A stretch of 64,000 nucleotides of DNA from Streptomyces viridochromogenes (GTDB lineage: Bacteria; Actinomycetota; Actinomycetes; Streptomycetales; Streptomycetaceae). The first letter of the stretch is position 1. Each line of letters begins with the position of its first letter. The DNA is taken from NCBI RefSeq assembly GCF_001270495.1, contig NZ_LGUR01000204.1, forward strand, positions 20,069-84,068, read 5' to 3'. Below, piece by piece: positions 19,192 to 28,635 of this stretch. A program made the translations under genes and the position numbers. The notes below the pieces were generated by a model. That model saw only the letters and a program-made list of their open reading frames with translations. It was not told the origin of the DNA and ran no database searches.

Positions 19192-19605
19192 ATGCATCAC
19201 ACCGTCGTAGAGCGCGAGCTGGAGCTTCGGCTCATCCTGGGGCCCGAGCGGAGCATCCCGGTCGCGGCCCTGCTGAGCTATCACAGCGACGACCCGTACG
19301 CCGTGCACATCGCCTTCCACGTCAACTCCGACCACCCGGTGCACTGGACCTTCTCCCGCGATCTGCTCGTCGAGGGGGTGTTCCGGCCGTGCGGGCACGG
19401 GGACGTGCGGGTGTGGCCGACGAAGGCCGACGGGCGGAGCCTCGTGCTCATGGGGCTGAGCTCGCCCGACGGGGACGCCCTGCTGGAGGCCCCGGCGGCG
19501 CAGGTGTCGGCCTGGCTGGAGCGGACGTTGCGGCTGGTGCCGCCGGGGACGGAGGGCGAGCAGCTGGGGATCGACGACGCGCTTGACCAACTGCTCGCCC
19601 AGTGA
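19192..19605 (+). CDS. ssgG: SsgA-like sporulation/cell-division protein (SsgG-type)
   Basis: This 137-residue SsgA-like (SALP) protein has the family core LSYHSDDPYAVHIAFHV and WTFSRDLLVEGVFRPCGHGDVRVWP. SALPs occur only in morphologically complex actinomycetes and help position septa and wall-lytic enzymes during sporulation. In S. coelicolor the SALP in this neighbourhood, next to RDD genes and a glycolate-oxidase-like gene, is SsgG, which affects septum placement; the symbol rests on that synteny. The ATG at 19192 has AGAGGA upstream. The 402-base gap before it (18790-19191) contains a GGGGGTCGGAACCCCC hairpin (19040-19055) and no gene. Confidence 0.88.
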   Translation: MHHTVVERELELRLILGPERSIPVAALLSYHSDDPYAVHIAFHVNSDHPVHWTFSRDLLVEGVFRPCGHGDVRVWPTKADGRSLVLMGLSSPDGDALLEAPAAQVSAWLERTLRLVPPGTEGEQLGIDDALDQLLAQ

Positions 19606-19615
19606 GCCGTGCCGG

Positions 19616-21016
19616 TCAGAACAGCTTGCCCGGGTTCAGGAGGCCGAGCGGGTCGAAGACCTGTTTGATCCCGCGCTGCATCTCGACCCCGACCGGGCCG
19701 ATCTCGCGCGCCAGCCACTCCTTCTTCAGGACGCCCACGCCGTGCTCGCCGGTGATCGTGCCGCCGAGTTCCAGGCCGAGGGCCATGATCTCGTCGAAGG
19801 ACTCGCGGGCGCGCCGGGACTCGTCCTGGTCGGTCGCGTCGAAGCAGACGGTGGGGTGCGTGTTGCCGTCGCCGGCGTGGGCGACGACGCCGATGGTGAG
19901 CTGGTGTTTCTCGGCGATGCGCGCCACGCCCTCGATCAGGTCGGCGAGCCTCGACCGCGGCACGCAGACGTCGTCGATCATCGTCACGCCACGCACCGCT
20001 TCGAGCGCGGTGAGGGACAACCGGCGGGCCTGGAGGAGGAGTTCGGACTCGGCCGCGTCGTCCGCCGGAACCACCTGGGTGGCGCCGGCAGCCTCGCACA
20101 GCGCGCCGACGGCGGCGAGGTCGGCGGTCGGGTCCGGGGTGTCGAAGGCGGCCAGCAGGAGGGCCTCGGTCGTCTCCGGCAGCCCCATGTTCGCGATGCC
20201 GTTGACCGCCTTGACCGTCGTACGGTCCATCAGTTCCAGCAACGACGGGACGTGCCCGCCCTCCATGATCCGGCACACCGCGTCGCACGCGGCGGCCGCG
20301 GACGCGAACTCGGCGGCGAGCACCAGCTGCTGCGGCGGCTGCGGCTTCAGCGCCAGGACGGCCCGTACGACGATGCCGAGCGAGCCCTCGGAGCCGACGA
20401 AGAGGCGGGTCAGGTCGTATCCCGCGACGCCCTTGGCGGTGCGGCGGCCCGTCGTCATCAGGCGCCCGTCGGCGAGGACGACGTCCAGGCCGAGGACGTA
20501 CTCCGCCGTCACCCCGTACTTCACGCAGCACAGGCCGCCGGAGGCGGTGCCGATGTTGCCGCCGATCGTGCACATCTCCCAGCTGGAGGGGTCCGGCGGG
20601 TAGTACAGGCCGAGTTCGCCCACCGCGCGGGAGAGGGCGGCGTTGATGACGCCGGGCTCGACGACGGCGATGCGGTCGACGGGATTGATCTCCAGGATGC
20701 GGTCCATCTTGGTCAGGGACAGCACGATGCAGCCGTCGGAGGCGTTGGCCCCGCCCGACAGGCCCGTGCGGGCGCCCTGCGGGACGACCGGGACGCGCAG
20801 CTCGGTGGCGGTGCGCATGACGTGCTGGACCTCTTCGACCGTGCGCGGCAGCACGACCACGGCGGGGGCGCCGGCCGGGCAGAAGCTGGCCATGTCGTTG
20901 GCGTAGGACGCCGTGATGTCGGGGTCGGTCAGGACGGCCTCGGCGGGCAGACCCGCGAGCAGCCGCTCGGTGAGGTCACCCCGGGCCTGGGCGGGTGCGG
21001 CTTCGATACGGCTCAT
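19616..21016 (-). CDS. FAD-linked oxidase (glycolate oxidase GlcD / D-lactate dehydrogenase type)
   Basis: This 466-residue protein has an N-terminal PCMH-type FAD-binding domain (VPQGARTGLSGGANASDG; IGGNIGTASGGLCCVKYG) and the C-terminal FAD-oxidase cap with the catalytic-site pattern GTITGEHGVGVLKKEWL and ending DPLGLLNPGKLF. Family members oxidise 2-hydroxy acids such as glycolate or D-lactate; the exact substrate is not visible. No GlcE or GlcF partner genes adjoin it. The ATG at 21016 fits the family; it has no good ribosome site. The gene is divergent from the TPR gene and converges on ssgG. Confidence 0.88.
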   Translation of the reverse strand: MSRIEAAPAQARGDLTERLLAGLPAEAVLTDPDITASYANDMASFCPAGAPAVVVLPRTVEEVQHVMRTATELRVPVVPQGARTGLSGGANASDGCIVLSLTKMDRILEINPVDRIAVVEPGVINAALSRAVGELGLYYPPDPSSWEMCTIGGNIGTASGGLCCVKYGVTAEYVLGLDVVLADGRLMTTGRRTAKGVAGYDLTRLFVGSEGSLGIVVRAVLALKPQPPQQLVLAAEFASAAAACDAVCRIMEGGHVPSLLELMDRTTVKAVNGIANMGLPETTEALLLAAFDTPDPTADLAAVGALCEAAGATQVVPADDAAESELLLQARRLSLTALEAVRGVTMIDDVCVPRSRLADLIEGVARIAEKHQLTIGVVAHAGDGNTHPTVCFDATDQDESRRARESFDEIMALGLELGGTITGEHGVGVLKKEWLAREIGPVGVEMQRGIKQVFDPLGLLNPGKLF

Positions 21017-21125
21017 GATCACAGCGTGACACCCGGGGCCATCGGTGTGAACCCCACGTACGGCAGCCGGGTTCGGGCGGGTGTGGTCGTCGTATTGACG
21101 CCACGTTTCACGCACAGTGAGCGCC

Positions 21126-22682
21126 ATGGAGAACAGCGCCATGCGCAACAGCGTCACGGAGAGCAGCGCCGCCGGGAGCAGCGCCGCCGGGAGCACCGCC
21201 ACGGAGAGCCTTGCCGCCGAGAACACCGCCACGCAGAGCCCTGCCACGGACGGCGGCACCTCGAAGGACGGGCAGGGCACGCCGGAGCGCCCGCGCAACC
21301 GGCGGCGGGTGCTGATCGCCTCGGTGGCGGGGTGCGTCGTGCTGGGCGGGGTGCTGACGCTGTTGCCGTGGGGGCCGGGCGGGACGGGTTCCCCGGCGCC
21401 GGCACCGGGGGCGCAGGCGCTGGCCGCGGTCACGACCGGGGTGGCGGCGGCGCTGCCCGATCTGGCGGTGCTGATCGACGAGCGCGAGGCTCACCTGCGG
21501 ACGCATCCCGAGGACGCCCAGTCGTGGGCGGTGCTGGGGGCGGCGTATGTGGAGCAGGGGCGGCGGACCGCCGAGCCGGCGTACTACCCGAAGGCCGAGA
21601 AGGCGCTGCGTACGTCGCTGAGGGTGCGGGAGCGGAACGCCGAGGCGCTGGACGGCATGGCGGCGCTGGCGAACGCGCGGCGGGACTTCGGCGCGGCGCG
21701 GACGTGGAGCGAGGCGGCGCTGAAGGTGGACCGGAAGCGGTGGACGACGTATCCGCTGCTGATCGACGCGCAGACGGGGATGGGTGACTACAAGGCCGCC
21801 AAGCGGACGCTGGACCGGCTGCTGAAGCTGCGCTCGGGGCCGGCCGTACAGGCGCGGGCGGCGGCACTCTACCGGGACCGGGGCTGGCGGGAGGACGCGG
21901 CGGCGGCGCTGTCCGACGCGGCGGCGGGCGCCGAGGCCCCGGCCGAGCGGGCGGCGTATCTCGAACGGACCGGGCAACTCGCCTGGGAGCGCGGCGACCT
22001 GGAGGTGGCCCTGCGGAACTTCCAGGAGGCCGTGCGCCTCGACCCCGACCAGCGGGCCGCGCTCGCCGGGCAGGGGCGGACGCTGGCGGCGCTGGGCCGC
22101 ACCACGGAGGCGCTGAACGCCTACCGGGCGGCCCTCGCCAAGCAGCCGCTCCCCGAATACGCGCTGGAACTGGGCGAGTTGTACGAGTCGCTGGGGCTGG
22201 GGCAGGCGGCGCGCGTCCAGTACGACCTGCTGCGCGAGCGGGCGGCGCGGGCCGCGGCCGGCGGGGTGGACGAGGAGCTGGTGCTGGGTCTCTTCGAGGC
22301 GGACCACGGTGACGCCGAGTTGGCCGTACGGCGGCTCAGGACGGAGTGGCGCCGGCAGCCGTCGATCGCGGTGGCCGACGCGCTGGGGTGGGCGCTGCAC
22401 CGGGCCGGGGAGGACAAGGAGGCGCTGAAGTTCGCCCGCCGGGCGACCGACAAGCACAAGGGGGGTGGGGTGCGCAGCGCGCTGTACGCCTATCACCGGG
22501 GGATGATCGAGCGGGAGCTGGGGATGGCGGGGCCCGCGCGGCGGCACCTGGAGGAGGCGCTGCGGATCAATCCGTACTTCTCGCCGACCAGGGTGCCGCT
22601 GGCCGAGGCGGCCCTGGAGGAGCTCGGGGAACCGTCGGTGGAGGACGTACCGGACATGGACGCGAAGCCGCGGCGGAAGTGA
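21126..22682 (+). CDS. TPR-repeat protein with N-terminal membrane anchor
   Basis: This protein of about 518 residues has an N-terminal Ser/Ala/Thr-rich tract built of near-repeats (SSAAGSSAAGSTATES), one membrane span (RVLIASVAGCVVLGGVLTLL), then at least six tetratricopeptide-like helix pairs. Clear examples are WAVLGAAYVEQGR, AYLERTGQLAWERGDLEVAL and YAYHRGMIERELGMAGPARR. It is probably an extracytoplasmic or membrane-tethered scaffold. No catalytic motif is seen. The ATG at 21126 is used; a GTG at 21117 is an alternative. It is divergent from the FAD-oxidase gene. Confidence 0.8.
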   Translation: MENSAMRNSVTESSAAGSSAAGSTATESLAAENTATQSPATDGGTSKDGQGTPERPRNRRRVLIASVAGCVVLGGVLTLLPWGPGGTGSPAPAPGAQALAAVTTGVAAALPDLAVLIDEREAHLRTHPEDAQSWAVLGAAYVEQGRRTAEPAYYPKAEKALRTSLRVRERNAEALDGMAALANARRDFGAARTWSEAALKVDRKRWTTYPLLIDAQTGMGDYKAAKRTLDRLLKLRSGPAVQARAAALYRDRGWREDAAAALSDAAAGAEAPAERAAYLERTGQLAWERGDLEVALRNFQEAVRLDPDQRAALAGQGRTLAALGRTTEALNAYRAALAKQPLPEYALELGELYESLGLGQAARVQYDLLRERAARAAAGGVDEELVLGLFEADHGDAELAVRRLRTEWRRQPSIAVADALGWALHRAGEDKEALKFARRATDKHKGGGVRSALYAYHRGMIERELGMAGPARRHLEEALRINPYFSPTRVPLAEAALEELGEPSVEDVPDMDAKPRRK

Positions 22683-22734
22683 GCCCTGCGCCACGGCCCC
22701 GAGGGGAGCCCCGCGACTTCGCCCCGGCGGGGCC

Positions 22735-23316
22735 CTACACCACTGCCGTGCCGATCAGCGCGTTGCGCGTCACCAGCCCGGCCAGCTCCTCCTCGCTCAT
22801 CCCCGCCGTGCCCTCCGGGCGGCGCGGCAGCACCATGTAGCGGGACTCGGCGCTGGAGTCCCAGACCGTGACCTGGGTGCCGGGCGGCAACTCCACCCCG
22901 AACTCGGCGAGGACCGCGCGGGGTTCGCGGACCACGCGGGAGCGGTACGCCTCGGACTTGTACCAGCTGGGCGACGGGCCGAGGAGGCGCAGCGGGTAGC
23001 AGGAGCAGAGGGTGCAGACGATGACGTTGTGGGTGGTGGCGGTGTTCTCCACGACCCGCAGGCGCTGGTACGAGCCGTCCATGTAGCCGAGTTCCCGGAC
23101 GGCCGCCGTTCCGTCCCGCAGCAGACGGGACTTGAACGCCTCGTCGGTCCACGCCCGCGCGACGACGCGCGCCCCGTTCGCGGGCGAGGACTCCGCCAGG
23201 AACGCGTCGATCACCTCGTCCACCTTCTCGCCGGTGACCAGGCCCTTCTCCTCCAGCAGGGTCTCCAGCCGCCGTACGCGCCGGGCGATCGTCGCGTCGG
23301 TGTGGTCACCGCTCAT
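22735..23316 (-). CDS. nitrile hydratase-type alpha subunit (cobalt-type motif)
   Basis: This 193-residue protein carries the nitrile hydratase metal motif VCTLCSCYP, with Thr in the position typical of cobalt enzymes; the second and third Cys are oxidised in known enzymes. It also has the conserved WYKSEAYRSRVVREPRAVL segment and ends IGTAVV. It would hydrate a nitrile to an amide, or in the related thiocyanate hydrolases act on thiocyanate. The ATG at 23316 lies inside the end of the preceding beta-C gene (11-base overlap), so translation is coupled. No activator/chaperone gene (P14K or P47K type) is seen nearby. Confidence 0.92.
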   Translation of the reverse strand: MSGDHTDATIARRVRRLETLLEEKGLVTGEKVDEVIDAFLAESSPANGARVVARAWTDEAFKSRLLRDGTAAVRELGYMDGSYQRLRVVENTATTHNVIVCTLCSCYPLRLLGPSPSWYKSEAYRSRVVREPRAVLAEFGVELPPGTQVTVWDSSAESRYMVLPRRPEGTAGMSEEELAGLVTRNALIGTAVV

Positions 23317-23662
23317 CGGCCGTCCCTCCCAAGTCGTCTGCCAGGTCGTCTTCCAGGTCTTCTGCCAGGTCGTCTTCCGAATCCTCCGCCAGGTCCTCTT
23401 CCAAGTAGCTCTCCCACAGGTCCAGTACGACGTGATGGTCGCCCTCGCCCCACAGGTCCCGCGCCTCGAAGCGGACCGCGTAGATCTGCTCGACGGGCGC
23501 GTCGCCGGATCCCCGCGCGCTGATGTCGGGCAGTTCGTCCGGGCCCTCCGGCTCGACGACCACGCCGCGCTTGCCGCGCGCGTACCGCGGCAGGCGGGTG
23601 TGGTGCGGCGGGTCGTGGTGGAAGGTGCGGACGCGGGTGCCGGGCGGGAAGCGGTCAGTCAT
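23306..23662 (-). CDS. nitrile hydratase beta subunit, C-terminal half as separate protein
   Basis: About 118 residues match the C-terminal SH3-like barrel of nitrile hydratase beta: HTRLPRYARGKRGVVVEPEG, then IYAVRFEARDLWG and VVLDLWESYLEE. The last 30 residues are an unusual acidic tail (EDLAEDSEDDLAEDLEDD) encoded by a 12-bp minisatellite. The ATG at 23662 is two bases after the stop of the beta-N gene; a GTG at 23671 is possible. Middle gene of a three-gene overlap set, resembling the three-subunit toyocamycin nitrile hydratase (ToyJKL) and thiocyanate hydrolase rather than the common two-subunit enzyme. Confidence 0.88.
   Translation of the reverse strand: MTDRFPPGTRVRTFHHDPPHHTRLPRYARGKRGVVVEPEGPDELPDISARGSGDAPVEQIYAVRFEARDLWGEGDHHVVLDLWESYLEEDLAEDSEDDLAEDLEDDLADDLGGTADER
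23329..23412. repeat. 12-bp minisatellite, seven units, inside the beta-C gene
   Basis: Seven units related to CCAGGTCGTCTT follow one another without gaps (23329, 23341, 23353, 23365, 23377, 23389, 23401). On the coding strand they give the acidic four-residue repeat E/D-D-L-x. Unit number is likely to vary between strains. Confidence 0.8.
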
Positions 23663-23936
23663 CCAGCTCACCCGGTTCGATCACGCCCTTGCGCTCCAGC
23701 AGCACGCGGATCGCGGTGAACCAGCGCTCGTAGTACGACGCCGCCAGGTACTCCGCGGGCGGCATCGACTCGATCGCGTCCCGGAACTCGTTCGTGTTGA
23801 AGACGCCTTGCCCGCGCAGCGTGTTGAAGAGGCCGACGACCCGCGCCTCCCAGTCCGCGTGGAACGGCTCGGTGTCGTCGCTCGTGTCGATGGCACCGAA
23901 CCCCTGCGTACCGCCGACGTCGTTGATCCTGGCCAT
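23655..23936 (-). CDS. nitrile hydratase beta subunit, N-terminal half as separate protein
   Basis: This 93-residue protein matches the N-terminal helical part of nitrile hydratase beta: INDVGGTQGFGAID, then FHADWEARVVGLFNTLRGQG and PAEYLAASYYERWFTAIRVL. The ATG at 23936 is fixed by the family start. It ends with a stop seven bases upstream of, and slightly overlapping, the beta-C gene, so a single-base change does not explain the split: both halves have their own starts. First gene of the three-gene nitrile hydratase set. Confidence 0.9.
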   Translation of the reverse strand: MARINDVGGTQGFGAIDTSDDTEPFHADWEARVVGLFNTLRGQGVFNTNEFRDAIESMPPAEYLAASYYERWFTAIRVLLERKGVIEPGELDD

Positions 23937-23956
23937 GGGGTCAGCGTACGGCCGCC

Positions 23957-24817
23957 TCAGGCCGTCTGCGGCTTGTAGTAGATCGAGAACCTGCGTGCCC
24001 CCTCCTGCCCGGACGCGAGCCCCAGACAGAGCCGGGGCTCGGAGCCGTGGCGGACGGCGAGGCCCTCCGGTTCGCGGTGGTCGAGGGAGTGGCCGGCCTC
24101 GGTGCGCTGCCGGTCGAGCAGCCGGCCGGTGCGGATGTCGAGGCAGGAGACGTGGACGTTGCCGCGCTTGGCGGGCGGGTTGGTCCTGGCGTCGTAGGCG
24201 GTCCCGGCCAGCTGGTAGAGGTGGTCGCCGTGCAGGGCGTACCCCTGGAACGGGACCTTGGGGTCGGGATGGGCGCCGGTCTGCGGGAAGTCGGCGACCG
24301 GCTCGGAGTAGTCGCGGGCGACGAACGCGTCGAGGTCCCAGATCCGGTAGCGGGGCTTGTCGTCGACGCGGTGGCGGATGGCGATGCGCCGTGAGACCGG
24401 GCAGACGGACGGCTGGTTGTGGGTGGAGCCCGGGATCGGGTGGCGGACCTTGACGTCCTCGCGCGTGCGGACGGCGCCGTCGACGAAGCGGAAGCGGGTG
24501 ACGCCCCTGCCGTAGCCGCCCTTGGCGTCGGCCTCGGTCCAGATCCACACGGTGCCGTCGGACGTGTGCTGCACGCCCATGCTGACGCCGTGCCCGAAGC
24601 CGCGCAGGTACATGTGGCCCAGGCGCTTGCCCCGGAGGTCGAGCCGGTTGAGGCAGAGGTCGCCGGCCGTGGAGCCGCCCCGGGTGAGCTGAAGGACGTA
24701 GAGATGCTCGTTCGCCTCGTCGAAGGCGAACGACTGAAGGATCGTCGGATCCTTGAGCGTGTCCTTCTTCCACAGCCAGCGCTCGGCCGGTATGGACAGG
24801 TCGAAGGGGTCCGCCAC
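23957..24817 (-). CDS. beta-propeller-like protein of the 'phage baseplate / teichoic acid biosynthesis protein C' annotation group
   Basis: This 286-residue protein has repeated beta-strand motifs with Trp and Gly-His: RWLWKKDTLKDPTILQSFAF, HMYLRGFGHGVSMGVQH, and late QGYALHGDHLYQLAGTAYD. Streptomyces relatives carry database names such as teichoic acid biosynthesis protein C or phage baseplate protein, but no phage genes are near and the name is not evidence of function. No signal peptide is seen. The GTG at 24817 has GGGGAGAGA upstream. It ends 20 bases before the nitrile hydratase beta-N gene, so the four genes may be one operon. Confidence 0.7.
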   Translation of the reverse strand: MADPFDLSIPAERWLWKKDTLKDPTILQSFAFDEANEHLYVLQLTRGGSTAGDLCLNRLDLRGKRLGHMYLRGFGHGVSMGVQHTSDGTVWIWTEADAKGGYGRGVTRFRFVDGAVRTREDVKVRHPIPGSTHNQPSVCPVSRRIAIRHRVDDKPRYRIWDLDAFVARDYSEPVADFPQTGAHPDPKVPFQGYALHGDHLYQLAGTAYDARTNPPAKRGNVHVSCLDIRTGRLLDRQRTEAGHSLDHREPEGLAVRHGSEPRLCLGLASGQEGARRFSIYYKPQTA

Positions 24818-24832
24818 TCTTCTCTCCCCGAG

Positions 24833-24864
24833 GTCGTGCGGGCGCCCCGTGACGCCCGCACGAC
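24833..24864 (-). terminator. terminator between hppD and the beta-propeller-like gene
   Basis: A perfect 12-bp stem (24833-24844 with 24853-24864, loop CCCCGTGA) lies about 80 bases after the hppD stop and only 16 bases before the next start on the minus strand. It should separate hppD from the nitrile hydratase genes, or act as a leader hairpin for the latter. Confidence 0.75.
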
Positions 24865-24942
24865 TGGAGAGGCCCGAGAGGGCCGTTGTGGTTGCGCTTT
24901 CTACGCTGTGCTGTCCAGGACTTCACGCTCTCCGCGAAAGCC

Positions 24943-26157
<1,215 letters not shown>

Positions 26158-26216
26158 TCAGGGACCGTTTCTGCGGGCTTCCTGTACAGGATGACCAACC
26201 CACCCGGGAGGCTGCT

Positions 26217-26696
26217 GTGGCGATCGATCATCTGGACGGGCGGATCATCCTGCTGCTGGCGCGCGAGCCCCGGATCGGGGTGCTGGAGATGTCCCGGCGG
26301 CTGGGGGTGGCCCGCGGGACCGTGCAGGCGCGCCTCGACCGGCTTCAGTCGAACGGAGTCATCCGCGGGTTCGGTCCCGAGGTGGATCCGGCGGCGCTCG
26401 GGTATCCCGTCACCGCCTTCGCGACGCTACAGATCCGGCAGGGGCAAGGAGCCGACGTACGGGCGCACTTGGCGACCGTGCCGGAGGTGCTGGAGCTGCA
26501 CACGACCACCGGCACCGGGGACATGCTGTGCCGCCTCGTGGCGCGTTCCAACGCCGATCTCCAGCGTGTGATCGACCGGGTTGTCGGTTTCGATGGGATC
26601 GTCCGGGCCTCCACGGCGATCGTGATGGAGAACCCCGTTCCGCTGCGGATCATCCCGTTGGTGGAGCAGGCGGCGGAGGACCGGGCGAACAGCTAG
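26217..26696 (+). CDS. Lrp/AsnC-family transcriptional regulator
   Basis: This 159-residue regulator has an N-terminal winged helix-turn-helix (LDGRIILLLAREPRIGVLEM; RLGVARGTVQARLDRLQ) and a C-terminal RAM-type ligand domain with GTGDMLCRLVARSNADLQ. The GTG at 26217 has GGGAGG six bases upstream. It is divergent from hppD, so it probably controls tyrosine catabolism and itself; the effector is not visible. An inverted repeat covering its stop codon (26693-26712) ends the unit. Confidence 0.92.
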   Translation: MAIDHLDGRIILLLAREPRIGVLEMSRRLGVARGTVQARLDRLQSNGVIRGFGPEVDPAALGYPVTAFATLQIRQGQGADVRAHLATVPEVLELHTTTGTGDMLCRLVARSNADLQRVIDRVVGFDGIVRASTAIVMENPVPLRIIPLVEQAAEDRANS

Positions 26697-26712
26697 GCCG
26701 TGTCCGGCCTAG
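26693..26712 (+). terminator. hairpin covering the asnC-type gene stop codon
   Basis: CTAGGCCG (26693-26700) and CGGCCTAG (26705-26712) form a perfect stem with a TGTC loop. The TAG stop lies inside the left arm. Confidence 0.5.
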
Positions 26713-26753
26713 GCCCTTCGTTCGGAGCCCGCGACCTGGTGGGGTGAGTCCGC

Positions 26754-27404
26754 GTGAACTTCTGGGAGTACCTGGGCAACCGCCACCAGCAGCTGCTCAC
26801 CGACGCCCTGCAGCACGCGAGCGCCGTCTTCCAGTGCATGGTCGTGGCGACCCTGCTCGGCGTGCTGATCGGCGTGGCCACGTACCGGAGCGAGTGGGCC
26901 GGCAACTTCGCCACGCTCACCACCTCGGGCATTCTGACCATTCCGTCGCTCGCCATGATCGGCCTGCTCATCCCGATCGTGGGGCTGGGCGTACCGCCCA
27001 CGGTGATCACACTGACGCTGTACGGCCTGCTGCCGATCGTGCGCAACGCGATCGTCGGGCTGCGCGGCGTCGACCCGACCCTGGTGGACGCGGCCCGCGG
27101 CATCGGGATGTCCCGTCCCACGCAGCTGCTGAGGGTGGAGCTGCCGCTGGCCTGGCCGCCCATCCTGACCGGGATCCGGGTCTCCACGCAGATGCTGATG
27201 GGCATCGCGGCGATCGCGGCGTACGCCTCCGGCCCCGGCCTCGGCAATGTGATCTTCCGCGGGCTCGCCTCCCTGGGCAGCGCGAACGCGCTCAACCAGG
27301 TGCTCGCGGGCACGCTCGGGATCATCGTCCTGGCGCTGCTGTTCGACGCCGCGTACGTCCTGATCGGGCGACTGACCATCCCCAGGGGGATCCGTGTCCG
27401 ATAG
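26754..27404 (+). CDS. osmoprotectant (glycine betaine/choline-type) ABC permease 1
   Basis: This 216-residue permease of the OpuC/ProW type has about six spans and the conserved cytoplasmic loop VDPTLVDAARGIGMSRPTQLL that contacts the ATPase. The GTG at 26754 has GGGGTGAG upstream. The next gene begins inside its 3' end (27394), so the four transporter genes form one operon: permease, ATPase, permease, binding protein. The substrate is probably glycine betaine, choline or carnitine. Confidence 0.92.
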   Translation: MNFWEYLGNRHQQLLTDALQHASAVFQCMVVATLLGVLIGVATYRSEWAGNFATLTTSGILTIPSLAMIGLLIPIVGLGVPPTVITLTLYGLLPIVRNAIVGLRGVDPTLVDAARGIGMSRPTQLLRVELPLAWPPILTGIRVSTQMLMGIAAIAAYASGPGLGNVIFRGLASLGSANALNQVLAGTLGIIVLALLFDAAYVLIGRLTIPRGIRVR

Positions 27405-28635
27405 CGACAACCACGGCGCCTCCATCGAGCTGGAGAATCTGACCAAGCGCTACCCGGGCAGTCCGCAGCCGGCCGTGGACGACGTGAACATGGAGATCAA
27501 GGCGGGCGAGGTGGTCATCTTCGTCGGCCCCTCCGGGTGCGGGAAGTCCACGACGCTCAAGATGATCAACCGGCTGATCGAACCGACCGGTGGCCGTATC
27601 CGCATCGGCGGCGAGGACGTCACCGACATCGACCCGGTGAAGCTGCGCCGCAAGGTCGGCTACGCGATCCAGTCCGCCGGGCTCTTCCCGCACATGACGG
27701 TCGCGCAGAACATCGCGCTCGTCCCGAAGATGACCGGCTGGTCGAAGACGCGGATCACGTCGCGGGTCGAGGAGCTGCTCGACCTCGTCGGGCTGGACGT
27801 CGGGGAGTTCCGCGGCCGGTATCCGCGCCAGCTGTCCGGCGGCCAACAGCAACGTGTGGGCGTGGCACGGGCATTGGCGGCCGATCCGCCGGTCCTGCTG
27901 ATGGACGAGCCGTTCGGCGCGGTCGATCCGATCACCCGTGATCATCTCCAGGACGAGTTGATCAGGCTGCAGCACGAGCTGCACAAGACGATCGTCTTCG
28001 TCACGCACGACTTCGACGAGGCGATCAAACTCGGTGACCGTATCGCCGTTCTGCGCGAACGGTCCCACATCGCTCAGTTCGACACCCCCGAGGCGATCCT
28101 CACCAACCCGGCGGACGACTTCGTGTCCGGGTTCGTGGGCGCCGGAGCGGCGCTGAAGAGACTGAACCTGACCCGCGTACGGGATGTGGAGATCACCGAC
28201 TATCCGACGGTGACCGTCGACGACCCGCTCCAGGACATCTTCAACCGGCTCCGGTCCAGCGGCACCAACGAGATCCTGCTGCTCGACAAGCGCAGACGGC
28301 CCTACAAGTGGCTGCGGCGCGGCGACCTGATGCGGGCCCGGGGTTCGCTGGCGCGGGCCGGGACGCTGGTGCACGACACGGTGACCCGGGACGCCACCCT
28401 GCGGGACGCCCTGGAAGCGGTCCTCATCGACAACGCGGGGCGGGTCGCGGTGACCGGGCGGCGCGGTGAGTACACGGGCGTCGTCGACATGGAGACGCTG
28501 ATGAACTCCGTGCACGAGTTGCTGGAGGCGGACCGGCTGGAGGCGCTGGAGGCCCAGCACGACCTGGAGGGGGCACGGGCCGACCGGACGCACGCCGAGC
28601 AGGAGGGCGGCGACGGAGGGGAGAAGAAGGCGTGA
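27394..28635 (+). CDS. osmoprotectant ABC ATP-binding protein with CBS domains
   Basis: This 413-residue ATPase has the Walker A FVGPSGCGKSTTLKMI, signature LSGGQQQRVGVARAL, Walker B VLLMDEPFGAVDP and switch His FVTHDFDEAI. After about residue 250 come paired CBS domains (VTVDDPLQDIFNRL; TLRDALEAVLIDNAGRVAV), which in OpuA/OpuC proteins sense ionic strength. The C-terminal tail is Glu/Gly-rich. The GTG at 27394 follows AGGGGGA and overlaps the upstream permease by 11 bases; its own stop overlaps the next start (GTGA). Confidence 0.93.
   Translation: MSDSDNHGASIELENLTKRYPGSPQPAVDDVNMEIKAGEVVIFVGPSGCGKSTTLKMINRLIEPTGGRIRIGGEDVTDIDPVKLRRKVGYAIQSAGLFPHMTVAQNIALVPKMTGWSKTRITSRVEELLDLVGLDVGEFRGRYPRQLSGGQQQRVGVARALAADPPVLLMDEPFGAVDPITRDHLQDELIRLQHELHKTIVFVTHDFDEAIKLGDRIAVLRERSHIAQFDTPEAILTNPADDFVSGFVGAGAALKRLNLTRVRDVEITDYPTVTVDDPLQDIFNRLRSSGTNEILLLDKRRRPYKWLRRGDLMRARGSLARAGTLVHDTVTRDATLRDALEAVLIDNAGRVAVTGRRGEYTGVVDMETLMNSVHELLEADRLEALEAQHDLEGARADRTHAEQEGGDGGEKKA

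Noticed and set aside
17017..19605. An 862-residue frame ending in ssgG, suggesting a fusion
   Set aside because: Only the last 137 residues show family similarity, with their own ATG and ribosome site; the rest is antisense to RDD genes.
22683..22734. Bidirectional terminator between the TPR and nitrile hydratase alpha genes
   Set aside because: GGCCCC/GGGGCC pairing exists but with a long, poorly defined loop; too weak to list.
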